64,000 nucleotides of DNA, taken from the NCBI RefSeq assembly GCF_000021685.1, contig NC_011959.1:1735705-1799704 (forward strand), in the 5' to 3' direction. The notes under the pieces are model-generated. The model was not told the DNA's origin. It did not search any database and worked only from the letters and a program-made list of their open reading frames with translations. The DNA comes from Thermomicrobium roseum DSM 5159 (lineage in GTDB: Bacteria > Chloroflexota > Chloroflexia > Thermomicrobiales > Thermomicrobiaceae). Below are positions 63,919-64,000 of the stretch, in pieces. Both the position numbers and the translations under genes were made by a program. The stretch's first letter is position 1, and each line of letters begins with the position of its first letter.

Positions 63919-64000
63919 ATGGCCAAACCACGTCTTCGGATCATTCCGCTCGGCGGTGTCGGTGAGATCGGTAAGAGCATGACCGTTTACGAGTATCGCA
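63919..64000 (+). CDS. rnj: Ribonuclease J, N-terminal fragment
   Basis: Only the first 27 codons are in the window. They encode RLRIIPLGGVGEIGKSMTVY, the typical start of the RNase J metallo-beta-lactamase family, which has 5'-3' exonuclease and endonuclease activity on RNA. GGAGG lies upstream of ATG 63919. The gene continues past the window end. Confidence 0.85.
   Translation, partial: MAKPRLRIIPLGGVGEIGKSMTVYEYR

Overview
The window is high-GC bacterial DNA with dense, short-spaced operons. It has no insertion sequence, CRISPR array, rRNA or tRNA that I can recognise. The gene set suggests a thermophilic or related member of the Thermomicrobia (Chloroflexota): an actinobacterial-type GT4 glycogen synthase, a DUF2419/Qng1 queuosine-salvage protein, repeat-built secreted proteins and a reduced nuo operon. 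This placement is inferred from family resemblance and was not tested by a search.

Left part (1-15751). A 3' gene end is followed by a branched-chain/acetoin/pyruvate-type 2-oxoacid dehydrogenase operon (E1 alpha, E1 beta, E2), closed by a clear terminator. Next come a large secreted beta-rich repeat protein with its own terminator and an AI-2E-type transporter gene on the minus strand broken by two in-frame TAG codons. Then follow uvrA, an HNH nuclease, serS and a compact cluster of a C45-type acyltransferase/hydrolase, a BKACE (beta-keto acid cleavage) enzyme and an M81 metallopeptidase.

Middle part (15756-37455). A long minus-strand run carries an ECF sigma factor, its zinc-finger anti-sigma factor, a SIMPL protein, a rhodanese-like lipoprotein without its catalytic cysteine, inorganic pyrophosphatase, galE and smc. 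A LuxR-type regulator with a degenerate receiver follows. A second minus run holds dnaX, a GH1 beta-glucosidase, gatC, gatA and an FtsB/DivIC-like protein. Divergent from dnaX are rsmI, a CaiB-type CoA transferase and a crotonase. Then come a CAP-domain secreted protein, a gene-poor stretch, an FMN reductase, a YczE-like membrane protein and a small unknown protein.

Right part (37456-64000). A perfect 16-bp parS site sits between a terminator and ndk. A TPR protein, Qng1, a sarcosine oxidase/N-methyltryptophan oxidase-type flavoenzyme and a cluster of DnaA-box-like sequences follow. Next are a P1B-4 metal ATPase, a glycogen synthase-type GT4 enzyme, and a fusion of a HAD (NT5C-like) phosphatase domain to full-length phosphoglycerate dehydrogenase. 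The fusion is preceded by a promoter, a strong ribosome-binding site and a Ser/Gly/Cys-rich leader ORF. Divergent from it is a ten-gene nuoABCDHJKLMN operon without nuoE, F, G or I. The window ends with a tandem GNAT protein, RlmI-type methyltransferase, PLP aminotransferase, AlaX, a phosphoribosyltransferase and the start of ribonuclease J.

The most unusual points are the HAD-PGDH fusion with its possible translational-attenuation leader, the parS site with nearby DnaA boxes, the double-amber transporter gene, and two proteins that keep a fold but have lost the key catalytic or phospho-acceptor residue.
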